Shown here piece after piece: positions 9,403 to 19,412 of a DNA stretch of 64,000 nt. The notes beneath the pieces are model-generated. The model saw only the letters and a program-made list of their open reading frames with translations. It was not told where the DNA came from and searched no databases. This DNA is from Methylobacterium oryzae (lineage in GTDB: Bacteria; Pseudomonadota; Alphaproteobacteria; Rhizobiales; Beijerinckiaceae): assembly GCF_021398735.1 (NCBI RefSeq), contig NZ_CP090349.1, forward strand, positions 1,494,501 to 1,558,500. The letters run 5' to 3'. The position numbers were made by a program, and so were the translations under genes. Within the stretch, counting starts at the first letter, position 1. Each line of letters begins with the position of its first letter.

Positions 9403-10775
9403 AGGAGGGCGCGGCGCAGGTCCGACAGGACCGAGGCCACGTGGCCGAGGAAGCGGGCGGCGGCGACGCCGTCCGCGACGCGGTGGTCCCAGGACAGGCT
9501 GAGCGGCAGGATCAGGCGCGGCTGGAAGGCCTTGCCGTCCCAGACCGCCTCGGTGCGCGAGCGCGCCGCGCCCAGGATCGCGACCTCGGGGGCGTTGATG
9601 ATCGGGGTGAAGCCGTCGCCGCCGATGCCGCCGAGCGACGACACCGAGAAGCAGCCGCCCTGCATGTCGGAACCCGGGAGGGTTCCGGCCCGGGCCTTCT
9701 CGGCCATCGCGGCCATCTCGGTGGCGATCTCGATGAGGCCCTTGCGGTCGCAGTCGCGCACCACCGGCACCATCAGGCCCTTCGGCGTGTCCACCGCGAA
9801 GCCGACATGGACGTAGTCCTTCAGGACGAGGTCGCTGCCCTCCAGGGAGGAATTGAAGCGCGGATAGGCGCGCAGCGCCGAGGCCGCCGCCTTGATCAGG
9901 AAGGCCACCATGGTGACCCGGGCGGGCGGCGTGCGTGTCTCCGTGTTGAGGCCGACCCGGAACGACTCGATCTCGGTGACGTCGGCCCGGTCGAAATTGG
10001 TCACGTGCGGGATCGTCAGCCAGTTGCGGCTGAGATTGGCCCCAGAGAGACTCTGGATGCGCGAGAGCGGCTCGCGCCGCACCGGCCCGTACTTGGCGAA
10101 GTCGACCTCCGGCCAGGGCGGCAGGCCGGCGCCGATGCCGGACGCGGCGGCGGGCGCCTGGACCGGCGCGTTGAGGGCCGCCTTGACGAAGGCGTGCACG
10201 TCCTCGCGCAGGATCCGCCCCTTCGGGCCGGTGGCGGCGACGCGGTCGAGCCCGACGCCCAGCTCGCGCGCGAGCTGGCGGACCGACGGGCTGGCATGCA
10301 CGTCGCCGCTCGTCGCCTGGATCGGGTCGGCCCGCATCGGCTCCGGCGAGGCGCGACCGGCTCCCTCTCCCGTGCGGGCGAGGGCTGGGGTGAGGGGGGT
10401 GCCGTCTCCGGACAACCCGGATCCCTCACCCTGTCCCTCTCCCGCACGGGAGCGGGGACCCGCGCCCTGCCCGGAAGCCGACGGCGCTGCGGCCGCGGCA
10501 GGCGGTGCCGCCGCGGTCTCGACCCCGCCGCCCTCGGCAGGCTCCACCGTCAGGATCGGCGTGCCCTCGGACACTTTCGTCCCCACCGACACCAGCAACT
10601 CGCGCACGATGCCGGCGACCGGGGAGGGGACCTCCATGGTGGCCTTGTCGGACTCGATGCTGAGGATCAGGTCGTCCACCGCGAGGCGGTCGCCGGGCTT
10701 CACCAGAAGCTCGATGACCGGCACGTCCCGGTAGTCGCCGATATCCGGGAGGGCGATCTGCAGCGCGGCGCTCAT
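9399..10775 (-). CDS. aceF: Dihydrolipoamide acetyltransferase (E2) of pyruvate dehydrogenase
   Basis: Transfers the acetyl group from E1 to CoA and forms the core of the complex. The 458-residue product from ATG 10775 has one lipoyl domain (Lys in IESDKATMEVP, residues about 1-80) and an Ala/Gly linker. Next come an E3/E1-binding domain (SPSVRQLARELGVGLDRVAA, then TGPKGRILREDVHAF) and the acyltransferase domain ending in the catalytic DHRVADGVAAARF. The linker, at about residues 107-138, is encoded by a 94-bp inverted repeat (see the repeat entry). That segment reads as a Gly/Arg/Ser-rich low-complexity patch. Second gene of aceE-aceF-lpd. Confidence 0.96.
   Translation of the reverse strand: MSAALQIALPDIGDYRDVPVIELLVKPGDRLAVDDLILSIESDKATMEVPSPVAGIVRELLVSVGTKVSEGTPILTVEPAEGGGVETAAAPPAAAAAPSASGQGAGPRSRAGEGQGEGSGLSGDGTPLTPALARTGEGAGRASPEPMRADPIQATSGDVHASPSVRQLARELGVGLDRVAATGPKGRILREDVHAFVKAALNAPVQAPAAASGIGAGLPPWPEVDFAKYGPVRREPLSRIQSLSGANLSRNWLTIPHVTNFDRADVTEIESFRVGLNTETRTPPARVTMVAFLIKAAASALRAYPRFNSSLEGSDLVLKDYVHVGFAVDTPKGLMVPVVRDCDRKGLIEIATEMAAMAEKARAGTLPGSDMQGGCFSVSSLGGIGGDGFTPIINAPEVAILGAARSRTEAVWDGKAFQPRLILPLSLSWDHRVADGVAAARFLGHVASVLSDLRRALL
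10363..10456. repeat. 94-bp imperfect palindromic element inside aceF
   Basis: Two 34-base arms at 10363-10396 and 10423-10456 are near-perfect inverted copies (about five mismatches) around a 26-base loop. Each arm holds a smaller palindrome (CCCGTGCGGG or CCCGCACGGG) and a CCCTCTCCC/GGGTGAGGG signature. This is the look of the CCCTCTCC..CACCC family of short palindromic repeats normally seen between genes in high-GC proteobacteria. Here it lies in the coding region and keeps the reading frame open. Confidence 0.8.
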
Positions 10776-10851
10776 GCGGTCGGGTGTCCGTGGGTCGGGC
10801 GTTCGGAAAAGGGGTGGGGGCGGGCGGCGCCCCTCGACGGGGCGCCCGGCC

Positions 10852-13536
10852 TCAGATCGTCCAGGGCGCGGGCGCGTCGGCCGCGACGCCGTAGCGGCGG
10901 ATCGCGTCCGCCACCGCGGCGCGCGGCACCGTGCCGGCCTCGGCCAGAGCGTGCAGGGCGGCGATGACCACGTGCTGCCGGTCGACCTCGAAGAACCGGC
11001 GGAGCGCGTTGCGGGTGTCGCTGCGCCCGAACCCGTCGGTGCCGAGGGTGACGAAGCGCGCGCCGACATAGGAGGCGATCAGCTGCGGGTAGGCCCGGAC
11101 GTAGTCGCTCGCCGCGACGATGGGCGCCGTGCCCGGCAGCAGCGCCGCCACGTGGCTGACCGGCGCCTCGGCCTCCGGGTTGAGCATCGCCTGCCGCTCG
11201 GCCTCGCGGGCGTCGCGGGCCAGCTCGCTGAAGCTCGTCACGCTGAACACCTCGGCCGCGACGCCGAAATCCTGCGCGAGCATCGTCGCCGCTGCGATCA
11301 CCTCCGGCAGGATCGCCCCGGAGCCCAGGAGCCGCACAGCGGCGCCCGTCCCTTGTCCGGCCTCCGGCCCCGACAGGCGGTACATGCCCTTCAGGATCCC
11401 GGCCTCCGCCCCCTGCGGCATGGACGGCTGGGCGTAGTTCTCGTTCATCGCCGTGAGGTAGTAGAAGGCGTCTTCGCCTTCCTCCATCATCGCCCGGGCG
11501 CCCCGGTCGACGATCACCGCCATCTCGTACGCGAAGGCCGGATCGTAGGCCCGGCAGTTCGGGATCGCGGCCGCCTGCATGTGGCTCGAACCGTCCTGGT
11601 GCTGCAGGCCCTCGCCGCCGAGCGTCGTGCGGCCCGCCGTGGCGCCGATCAGGAAGCCGCGGGCCCGCTGGTCGGCCGCCGCCCAGATCAGGTCGCCGAC
11701 CCGCTGGAAGCCGAACATCGAGTAGTAGATGTAGAACGGCAGCATCGACAGGCCGTGGACGCTGTAGGACGTGGCCGCCGCCGTCCAGGACGAGATCGCC
11801 CCGGCCTCGGTGATGCCCTCCTCGAGGAGCTGCCCGTCCCGGGCCTCGCGGTAGTAGAGCATGGAGCCGGCATCCTCCGGCTCGTAGAGCTGCCCCTGCG
11901 GCGCGTAGATCCCGACTTGCCGGAACAGGTTGGCCATGCCGAAGGTCCGCGCCTCGTCGGCGACGATCGGCACGATGCGCGGCCCGAGATCCTTGTGCTT
12001 CAGGAGGTTGCCGAACAGGCGCACCACCGCGGTGGTGGTCGACATCTCCTTGCCGCCAGCCTCGAGGGCGAAGGCCGCGTAGGTGGAGAGCTCCGGAACC
12101 GGGACCGTCGGCGCCGTGCGGCGGCGGGCCGGCAGGACGCCGCCGAGCATCTCGCGCCGCTCGCGCAGGTAGCGCATCTCGGCGCCGTCCTCGGCCGGCT
12201 TGTAGAAGGCCAGGCCCTCCACCTGCGCGTCCGACAGCGGCAGGGCGAAGCGGTCGCGGAAGGCGCGCAGCGCGTCGACGTCGAGCTTCTTGGCCTGGTG
12301 GGCGGTCATGCGCGACTCGCCCGCGCCGCCCATGCCGTAGCCCTTCTTGGTCTTGGCCAGGATCACCGTCGGCCGGCCCTTGGTGGCCTTGGCGGCCGCG
12401 AAGGCCGCGTAGAGCTTGCGGAAGTCGTGGCCGCCGCGCTTCAGCCGGTCGACGTCGGCATCCGACATGTGGGCGACGAGCTCGCGCACCTCCGGATCCT
12501 CGCCGAAGAAGTGGGCGAGGTTGTAGGCGCCGTCCTTGGCACCGAGCGTCTGGTACTTGCCGTCCACCGTCTCGGCGAAGCGGCGCAGCAGGGCGTGGTT
12601 GGTGTCGCGGGCGAAGATCCCGTCCCACTCCGAGCCCCACAGCACCTTGATGACGTTCCAGCCGGCGCCGCGGAACAGGCTCTCCAACTCCTGGATGATC
12701 TGGCCGTTGCCGCGCACCGGCCCGTCGAGCCGCTGCAGGTTGCAGTTGATGACGAAGGTTAGGTTGTCGAGATTCTCGCGCGCGGCGAGCGCCAGGCCGC
12801 CGATCGACTCGGGCTCGTCCATCTCGCCGTCGCCGAACACGCCCCAGACGTGCCGGCCGGTGGTGTCGGCGAGGCCCCGGTCGCCGAGGTAGCGCATGAA
12901 CCGCGCTTGGTAGACCGCGTGAATCGGGCCGATGCCCATGGAGCCGGTGGGGACCTGCCAGAAATCCGGCATCAGCCAGGGATGCGGGTAGGAGCACAGC
13001 CCGTCGCCGGCGATCTCCTGGCGGTAGTGCTTCAGCTGCTCCTCGGACAGCCGGCCCTCGAGGAAGGCCCGCGCGTAGACGCCCGGCGCGGAGTGCGGCT
13101 GGAAATAGACGAGGTCGCCGTCCGTGCCGCCCTTGAAGAAGTGATTGAAGCCGACCTCGAACAGCTCCGCCGCCGAGGCGTAGCTCGCCACGTGGCCGCC
13201 GAGCTCGCCGTAGGCCATGTTGGCACGCACCACCATGGCCAGCGCGTTCCAGCGCATGATCGAGGTCAGGCGCTCCTCGATGTCGAGGTCGCCGGGGTAG
13301 CGCGGCTGCTTCTCCAGCGCGATCGTGTTCCGGTAGGGCGAGTAGGGCAGGGCCTCGTCGAGGATGCCGATCTCCTTCGAGCGCCGCTCCAGGCGATCGA
13401 GGATGAAGCGCGCCCGGGCCGCACCCTCGGTGCGGAAGACGGATTCCAGCGCGGCGAGCCAGTCCTGGGTCTCGGCCGGATCGTGATCCACCTCGGCGGA
13501 CCGCGCGATCGTGGCTTTCGGCGGTATGGCGTTCAT
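10852..13536 (-). CDS. aceE: Pyruvate dehydrogenase E1 component, homodimeric type
   Basis: Decarboxylates pyruvate with thiamine diphosphate and acetylates the E2 lipoyl group. The product is 894 residues from ATG 13536, as expected for the single-chain AceE type rather than alpha/beta E1. The ThDP motif is GDGEMDEPES followed by NLDNLTFVINCNLQRLDGPV. Other family landmarks include WQVPTGSMGIGPIHAVYQAR, KTKKGYGMGGAGESRMTAHQ and the C-terminal VTLGTDGFGRSDTRNALRRF (read here as FVTLGTDGFGRSD). It is the promoter-proximal gene of the operon and is divergent from an Lrp/AsnC regulator. Confidence 0.97.
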   Translation of the reverse strand: MNAIPPKATIARSAEVDHDPAETQDWLAALESVFRTEGAARARFILDRLERRSKEIGILDEALPYSPYRNTIALEKQPRYPGDLDIEERLTSIMRWNALAMVVRANMAYGELGGHVASYASAAELFEVGFNHFFKGGTDGDLVYFQPHSAPGVYARAFLEGRLSEEQLKHYRQEIAGDGLCSYPHPWLMPDFWQVPTGSMGIGPIHAVYQARFMRYLGDRGLADTTGRHVWGVFGDGEMDEPESIGGLALAARENLDNLTFVINCNLQRLDGPVRGNGQIIQELESLFRGAGWNVIKVLWGSEWDGIFARDTNHALLRRFAETVDGKYQTLGAKDGAYNLAHFFGEDPEVRELVAHMSDADVDRLKRGGHDFRKLYAAFAAAKATKGRPTVILAKTKKGYGMGGAGESRMTAHQAKKLDVDALRAFRDRFALPLSDAQVEGLAFYKPAEDGAEMRYLRERREMLGGVLPARRRTAPTVPVPELSTYAAFALEAGGKEMSTTTAVVRLFGNLLKHKDLGPRIVPIVADEARTFGMANLFRQVGIYAPQGQLYEPEDAGSMLYYREARDGQLLEEGITEAGAISSWTAAATSYSVHGLSMLPFYIYYSMFGFQRVGDLIWAAADQRARGFLIGATAGRTTLGGEGLQHQDGSSHMQAAAIPNCRAYDPAFAYEMAVIVDRGARAMMEEGEDAFYYLTAMNENYAQPSMPQGAEAGILKGMYRLSGPEAGQGTGAAVRLLGSGAILPEVIAAATMLAQDFGVAAEVFSVTSFSELARDAREAERQAMLNPEAEAPVSHVAALLPGTAPIVAASDYVRAYPQLIASYVGARFVTLGTDGFGRSDTRNALRRFFEVDRQHVVIAALHALAEAGTVPRAAVADAIRRYGVAADAPAPWTI

Positions 13537-13716
13537 CGGCGCGGCCTCCCTGGTCGGCGCGATCATACGAGGATCGCGGCGGCGGGACATGCCGGATATT
13601 TGCCGCGATGCCGGGGCTCGCGGATTGATATTCCGAGATGCGGGCTGTAGGCGGCAAAACATGCCGCATCCTGCGCCCCGGACCGCGCACGCGGCTCCCG
13701 ACCGGAGACCGATCGC
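13537..13716. promoter_or_regulatory. Divergent aceE / Lrp control region with inverted TTTGCCGC sites
   Basis: This 180-bp gap separates the start codons of aceE (left) and the Lrp-like gene (right). It holds TTTGCCGC at 13599-13606 and its inverse GCGGCAAA at 13651-13658, each near a CATGCCG. Paired, spaced sites in a divergent region fit binding by the neighbouring regulator, but no experimental motif is available here. Confidence 0.4.
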
Positions 13717-14205
13717 ATGCCCGCCCGACCGGCCGCCCTCGACGCCGCGAGCCTGCGCATCCTCGAGTGCCTGCAGCAGGACAGCGAGATCAGCATCGCG
13801 GATCTCGCGGAGCGGGTCGGCCTGTCGACGTCGCCGTGCTGGCGACGCGTCAACGACCTGAAGGAGGCGGGGGTGATCCGCGGCTGCGTGGCGGTGGTCG
13901 ACCCGCTGAGCCTCGGGCTCGCGGTCAACGTCTTCGTCCACGTGTCGCTTGAGAAGCAGACCCAGGCCGCGCTCCAGGCCTTCGACGAGGCGGTGCGCAG
14001 CCGCCCGGAGGTGATGGAGTGCTACCTGATGAGCGGCGAGGCCGACTACATGCTGCGCGTCGTCGTCGAGGATCTGGGCCAGTACCAGAAGCTCGTCCTC
14101 GACCACCTCACGCGGATCCCCGGCGTGGCCAACATCCGCTCGAGCTTCGCCCTGGGGCAGGTGAAGTACACGACCGCGCTGCCGCTCGGTCACCTGACCC
14201 GCTGA
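13717..14205 (+). CDS. Lrp/AsnC-family transcriptional regulator
   Basis: A 162-residue protein with the N-terminal helix-turn-helix (ISIADLAERVGLSTSPCWRR) and a C-terminal RAM ligand-binding fold (VMECYLMSGEADYMLRVVVE, then IRSSFALGQVKYTTALPLG). Members bind DNA as dimers or octamers and respond to amino acids. Its divergent position suggests that it controls the pyruvate dehydrogenase operon and itself. That pairing is inference. The 235 bases after it, up to the first tRNA, show no gene. Confidence 0.93.
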   Translation: MPARPAALDAASLRILECLQQDSEISIADLAERVGLSTSPCWRRVNDLKEAGVIRGCVAVVDPLSLGLAVNVFVHVSLEKQTQAALQAFDEAVRSRPEVMECYLMSGEADYMLRVVVEDLGQYQKLVLDHLTRIPGVANIRSSFALGQVKYTTALPLGHLTR

Positions 14206-14439
14206 GCCGGATTGATACAGCGAGGAGTCCCGATGCGGGCCTGGTCGGCCGGGACGGGTTCCGCCTGAAACCCTCGGGCGATGTCCTCTCCGCCATCACG
14301 AGCAACGCGTGGTGACTCAGGACCGCGCGACCTCAGTCGTCGCGCCTACGGGATCGCTTCGCTGCGCGCAGGGACGGTGCTGTGGGGATCTGCCTGATAG
14401 CGCGGAAGGCCGGGACGGCCGCGTCGCGCACGCGAGGAA

Positions 14440-14515
14440 TGGTGGAGCCTAACGGGATCGAACCGATGACCTCTTCCATGCCATGGAAGCGCTCTCCCAG
14501 CTGAGCTAAGGCCCC
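14440..14515 (-). tRNA. tRNA-Ala (anticodon GGC)
   Basis: A complete 76-base cloverleaf including encoded CCA. The acceptor arm is GGGGCCT/AGGCTCC, the anticodon arm is CTTCC-ATGGCAT-GGAAG, and the T-arm TTCGATC is present. The body is identical to that of the copy at 14571. Confidence 0.97.
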
Positions 14516-14570
14516 ATATTTTTAAACGCGGTCCGCGTCCCCGACAGGGCCGCGTCGCGCGAGGGTGGGA

Positions 14571-14646
14571 TGGTGGAGCCTAACGGGATCGAACCGATGA
14601 CCTCTTCCATGCCATGGAAGCGCTCTCCCAGCTGAGCTAAGGCCCC
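14571..14646 (-). tRNA. tRNA-Ala (anticodon GGC), second copy
   Basis: Same 76-base sequence as the copy 55 bases downstream. As the upstream gene of the tandem pair, it is nearest the promoter at 14718-14746. Confidence 0.97.
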
Positions 14647-14717
14647 ACTTTTTACATCCACCGCGGTTTGGGTACCGCGGGGTCTCGCCGGTCCGGGTCG
14701 CGGTCGGCGAGGCCGGT

Positions 14718-14746
14718 TCTATAGGCGGCTCGCATCGCGGACTCAA
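14718..14746 (-). promoter_or_regulatory. Sigma-70 type promoter of the tRNA-Ala pair
   Basis: On the minus strand TTGAGT (14746-14741) and TATAGA (14723-14718) are separated by exactly 17 bases. Both are one or two mismatches from TTGACA/TATAAT, and they sit about 70 bases before the upstream tRNA. Confidence 0.65.
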
Positions 14747-14799
14747 CCCCCTTTTTCGCTGCCGCCGGGGGTTTTTGGTCGGGAGAGACGGAGGCCGCC

Positions 14800-15186
14800 T
14801 CAGCCCTCCTCGTCGTTCTCGATATCGCCGTCGATCAGGTCGGAGACGTCGTCGTCGCCGGAATCCTCTTCCTCCAGGAAGGTATCGTCGTCGGAGGATT
14901 CCCCGTCCTCGACCGAGTCGTCCTCGGGCGTGGGATCGGCGTCGTCCTCGGCGGCCTCGACCTCGTCGAGGGAGACCATCTCCGGGCCCTTCTCGTCCGT
15001 CTCGTCCTCATCGTCGGTGTTGGCCGGGCCCCGCGACAGCGCCGGGGGGGCCGCACGGCTGGAGGTGGCCACCGCCTGATAGACCGCGCCGCATTTCGGG
15101 CAGACCGCGGGATCGCGGGCGAGGTCGTAGAACTTCGCGCCGCAGCTCATGCACTGGCGCTTCAAGCCAAGTTCCGGTCGGGCCAC
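14800..15186 (-). CDS. TIGR02300-like zinc-ribbon protein with acidic tail
   Basis: A 128-residue protein. The N-terminus holds two Cys pairs, CMSCGAKFYDLARDPAVCPK followed by C-G, giving a CxxC-N14-CxxC zinc ribbon. The rest is strongly acidic (runs of Glu/Asp from residue 55 to the end), probably disordered. The pattern MARPELGLKRQCMSCGAKFY matches a family widespread in alphaproteobacteria with no assigned function. It is divergent from aroA. Confidence 0.85.
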   Translation of the reverse strand: MARPELGLKRQCMSCGAKFYDLARDPAVCPKCGAVYQAVATSSRAAPPALSRGPANTDDEDETDEKGPEMVSLDEVEAAEDDADPTPEDDSVEDGESSDDDTFLEEEDSGDDDVSDLIDGDIENDEEG

Positions 15187-15357
15187 GGGCGGACACCTCG
15201 TCGTCAGTACTGTCTCGGGGGAGGCGCCCCGTTAGTCGCGGTGAAAGCGCCTGTCAATCGAGCCCGCGCAGGGCGTTTCGGGCGGCGCGCCCCCGCGTGC
15301 GGCGCCCGGGATCGGCGCGGGCAGCGGATGGATGACGGCGGGCGGTGCCCGTGTTAA

Positions 15358-17447
<2,090 letters not shown>

Positions 17448-17539
17448 GGGTTGTCCACCTCCGTCGTGTTGACCCCCCGGTCCCGCTCACCTATTGCGGA
17501 CGCGCCGTCCCCGACGGGCCGCCGCGCGGCCCGGGACGC

Positions 17540-17615
17540 GAGCGCGTAGCTCAGCTGGTAGAGCAACGGACTTTTAATCTGTAGGTCCTGGGTTCGAGTC
17601 CCAGCGCGCTCACCA
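17540..17615 (+). tRNA. tRNA-Lys (anticodon TTT), phage attachment site
   Basis: A complete 76-base tRNA with encoded CCA: acceptor GAGCGCG/CGCGCTC, anticodon arm ACGGA-CTTTTAA-TCTGT. Its 3' 48 bases form the left phage attachment core, so the functional gene is rebuilt by the element and remains intact. Confidence 0.97.
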
Positions 17616-17617
17616 CA
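17568..17617 (+). repeat. attL core (50-bp direct repeat)
   Basis: Identical over 50 bases to 35914-35963. It spans from the tRNA-Lys anticodon stem to two bases past CCA. The flanking bases on both sides differ, fixing the repeat limits. Confidence 0.95.
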
Positions 17618-17623
17618 GATTTC

Positions 17624-17654
17624 ACCCGCTAGGTCAGCGACTTAGCGGGTTTTT
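17624..17654 (+). terminator. Intrinsic terminator just inside attL
   Basis: ACCCGCTA pairs perfectly with TAGCGGGT around an 11-base loop that itself can pair GTC/GAC, and a TTTTT run follows. It lies on the phage side of the junction, so the phage supplies the terminator for tRNA-Lys. Confidence 0.85.
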
Positions 17655-17661
17655 CATTGCC

Positions 17662-17700
17662 TGAAACACGCTGCCTGTGGACTGCAACACGCTGCAACAC
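17662..17700 (+). repeat. Candidate integrase arm-type sites
   Basis: TGAAACACGCTGC (17662-17674) and TGCAACACGCTGC (17683-17695) differ by one base and are 21 bases apart. A third TGCAACAC starts at 17693. The same TGCAACAC is at 35869-35876 beside attR. Short repeats in phase near both att cores suggest arm-binding sites. Confidence 0.5.
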
Positions 17701-17800
17701 CACCTGAGGTTTTACAACGGGTTACCACCCAGCGTAGGCTGCTCCGAGCAACACGGATCGAACACGTCCGCATCTACCCGAGCAGCTTCCGAGAGGCAGG

Positions 17801-18370
17801 ATGTTCAACCATTTTCCGCACTCTGATGTGGATATCGTAGCGCCCGACGGGACCGTTCGTTCTCGCATCAGTGCCATGGTTGATTCGAAGCAGGTCACCA
17901 TTCCCGATCCAACAGTGGTCATTCACGCTGGCGACGAAATCAGGCGCACTATACCAAACGGCACTGAGGAGGTTTTCGAGGTACTCGAGGTAAATTATCA
18001 GGAAAAGTTCCACGTCATTCCGGCGCACCTCATAATTAAAACCCGCAGGAAGGGCGCGTTCAAGGCAAAGACGGGCGGCAATTACAGTTTTCACGTTCAT
18101 GGACCGAATGCTAGAATAAATTTCAACTCCGTGGACAATTCTCAAAATTATGCAGGTGAGACAAATATCTTCAAAGATATACGCGCGGCGTTCAGGCGTG
18201 AGCTACATGATGTGGAAGAGCTACGGCGCGTCGAATTGCTACTCAGTGACCTTGAGGCTGCAAAGGGCGAAGACCGAAGGCTGAAGTTCAACAACTTTGT
18301 CCAGCAAGCAGCAAATTATATGACGATCGCCGCCCCGTTTATCCCCGCACTGACAGATTACATCAAGTAG
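17801..18370 (+). CDS. Accessory protein of unknown function, candidate defence protein A
   Basis: A 189-residue protein with GAGGCAGG close before the ATG. Three parts can be seen. There is a beta-rich N-terminal module (residues about 7-80, with IRRTIPNGTEEVFEVLEVNY then FHVIPAHLIIKTRRKG). A polar Asn/Ser motif follows (GPNARINFNSVDNSQNY, about residues 105-121). Then comes a helical C-terminal part (FKDIRAAFRRELHDVEELRR) ending in a hydrophobic AANYMTIAAPFIPALTDYI. The polar motif between two modules recalls short self-assembly motifs in bacterial signalling proteins, but this is resemblance only. Codon and base use is AT-richer than in the phage genes. It sits 9 bases upstream of the next gene, between attL and the phage structural genes, where phages often carry host-benefit cargo. 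Confidence 0.7.
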   Translation: MFNHFPHSDVDIVAPDGTVRSRISAMVDSKQVTIPDPTVVIHAGDEIRRTIPNGTEEVFEVLEVNYQEKFHVIPAHLIIKTRRKGAFKAKTGGNYSFHVHGPNARINFNSVDNSQNYAGETNIFKDIRAAFRRELHDVEELRRVELLLSDLEAAKGEDRRLKFNNFVQQAANYMTIAAPFIPALTDYIK

Positions 18371-18379
18371 GTTTTGTTG

Positions 18380-19201
18380 ATGCCTGATAAAATGTTTCTC
18401 GAGTCATACCCATTGTACAGGCCTTTTAAATTTGCGGCCCCAAGTATGTTGCATCAACTCCCTAGGCCGGCCATTAATTTCGAATGCCCTCAATGCAAGT
18501 CAAATCAGACGTATAATATTCGGCACGGTCGATACGTAGGTCAAGAGCACGGCCATAGAGATTGTACAGGAACTGCCGTGCATGCAGTTTATGTATGCAA
18601 TGGCTGCGGAAAAGATCTTCGTGAGTTTTTTCTGCATTTTTCTGACGACCGGAATAAAGTTACAAAAATCGGACAGTTTCCACCGAGAACTATAAAATCT
18701 AATGTAGACGTTGAGAAATTACTTGGCGAGCATCCGGAGTATTTGCGTAGAGGGCAAATTTGTGAAGAGCAGAGTTATGGAATAGCAGCATTCGCATATT
18801 ATCGTCGTATTGTGGAAGAAGTCATTGACGAGCTTCTGGCGAAGGTTTCAGGCCTGATTGATCCGGCTGAGCTCGCGACATACCAGGAGGCTCTCGATCG
18901 CGTCAAAACCACTCGTGTTGCCGCAGAAAAGATTGATCTAGTAAAGGATATGCTCCCTTCGATTCTTAGGCCCGACGGCATCAATCCTCTGAGGGCGCTA
19001 CACGAAGCCTTGAGCGAAGGTCTGCATTCGCAGACAGATGAGGAATGTCTCGAATTGGCGGAAATTGTTCGTGATAGCTTGGTGTTTCTTGCAACGCAGA
19101 TTAATATCTCGACTGCAGCATCTGCTAATTTTACATCTGGCATGAAAAAGTTGCTTGAAAAGAAAGCAGCGCGGAATGCGAGTCAGGAAGGAGCCGCTTA
19201 G
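18380..19201 (+). CDS. Zinc-ribbon protein with C-terminal HEPN/DUF4145-like helical domain, candidate defence protein B
   Basis: A 273-residue protein. Residues about 34-80 carry two Cys pairs (FECPQCKSNQTYNIRHGRYV, then VYVCNGCGKDLREFFLHF), a zinc ribbon. From about residue 130 the protein is helical: QSYGIAAFAYYRRIVEEVID, later LRALHEALSEGLHSQTDEEC and LELAEIVRDSLVFLATQI. That resembles DUF4145/HEPN-fold proteins, which often act as RNases in toxin and anti-phage systems, but the RxxxxH RNase motif is not obvious. Its AT-rich base use and close spacing to the preceding gene indicate a two-gene unit. The start at ATG 18380 is preferred over an in-frame TTG 6 bases earlier. Confidence 0.65.
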   Translation: MPDKMFLESYPLYRPFKFAAPSMLHQLPRPAINFECPQCKSNQTYNIRHGRYVGQEHGHRDCTGTAVHAVYVCNGCGKDLREFFLHFSDDRNKVTKIGQFPPRTIKSNVDVEKLLGEHPEYLRRGQICEEQSYGIAAFAYYRRIVEEVIDELLAKVSGLIDPAELATYQEALDRVKTTRVAAEKIDLVKDMLPSILRPDGINPLRALHEALSEGLHSQTDEECLELAEIVRDSLVFLATQINISTAASANFTSGMKKLLEKKAARNASQEGAA

Positions 19202-19202
19202 C

Positions 19203-19412
19203 TTAAGCCTGCGCAATGTCGGTTAGTCCCATTCTCCGCGCCGCAGCCTGAGCCTGCCGGATCATGTTGAGGTGACGGTTCCGGACGCGGGACGCTGCGG
19301 TGTCGAGCCGGGACCGGTAGAACGCGACCAACGCACGAAGGCGCGGGCCGCTTTCACCGGCCGGCATCCGCTCCAACTCCGCCACGTCGGGAATGGCCTG
19401 GTGTTGGCGCAT
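19203..19412 (-). CDS. Small phage protein of unknown function
   Basis: A 69-residue, Arg/Ala-rich helical protein (MRQHQAIPDVAELERMPAGE). Its ATG overlaps the end of the tape-measure gene, so the two are translationally coupled. It is the last gene of the leftward structural operon. Its convergent end almost touches the end of the accessory gene at 19201. No family is recognised. Confidence 0.6.
   Translation of the reverse strand: MRQHQAIPDVAELERMPAGESGPRLRALVAFYRSRLDTAASRVRNRHLNMIRQAQAAARRMGLTDIAQA

Noticed and set aside
14746..14777. ACCCCC...GGGGGT hairpin with T-run near the tRNA-Ala promoter as a terminator
   Set aside because: The T-run is on the plus strand, where no upstream gene would need it, so the function is unclear.
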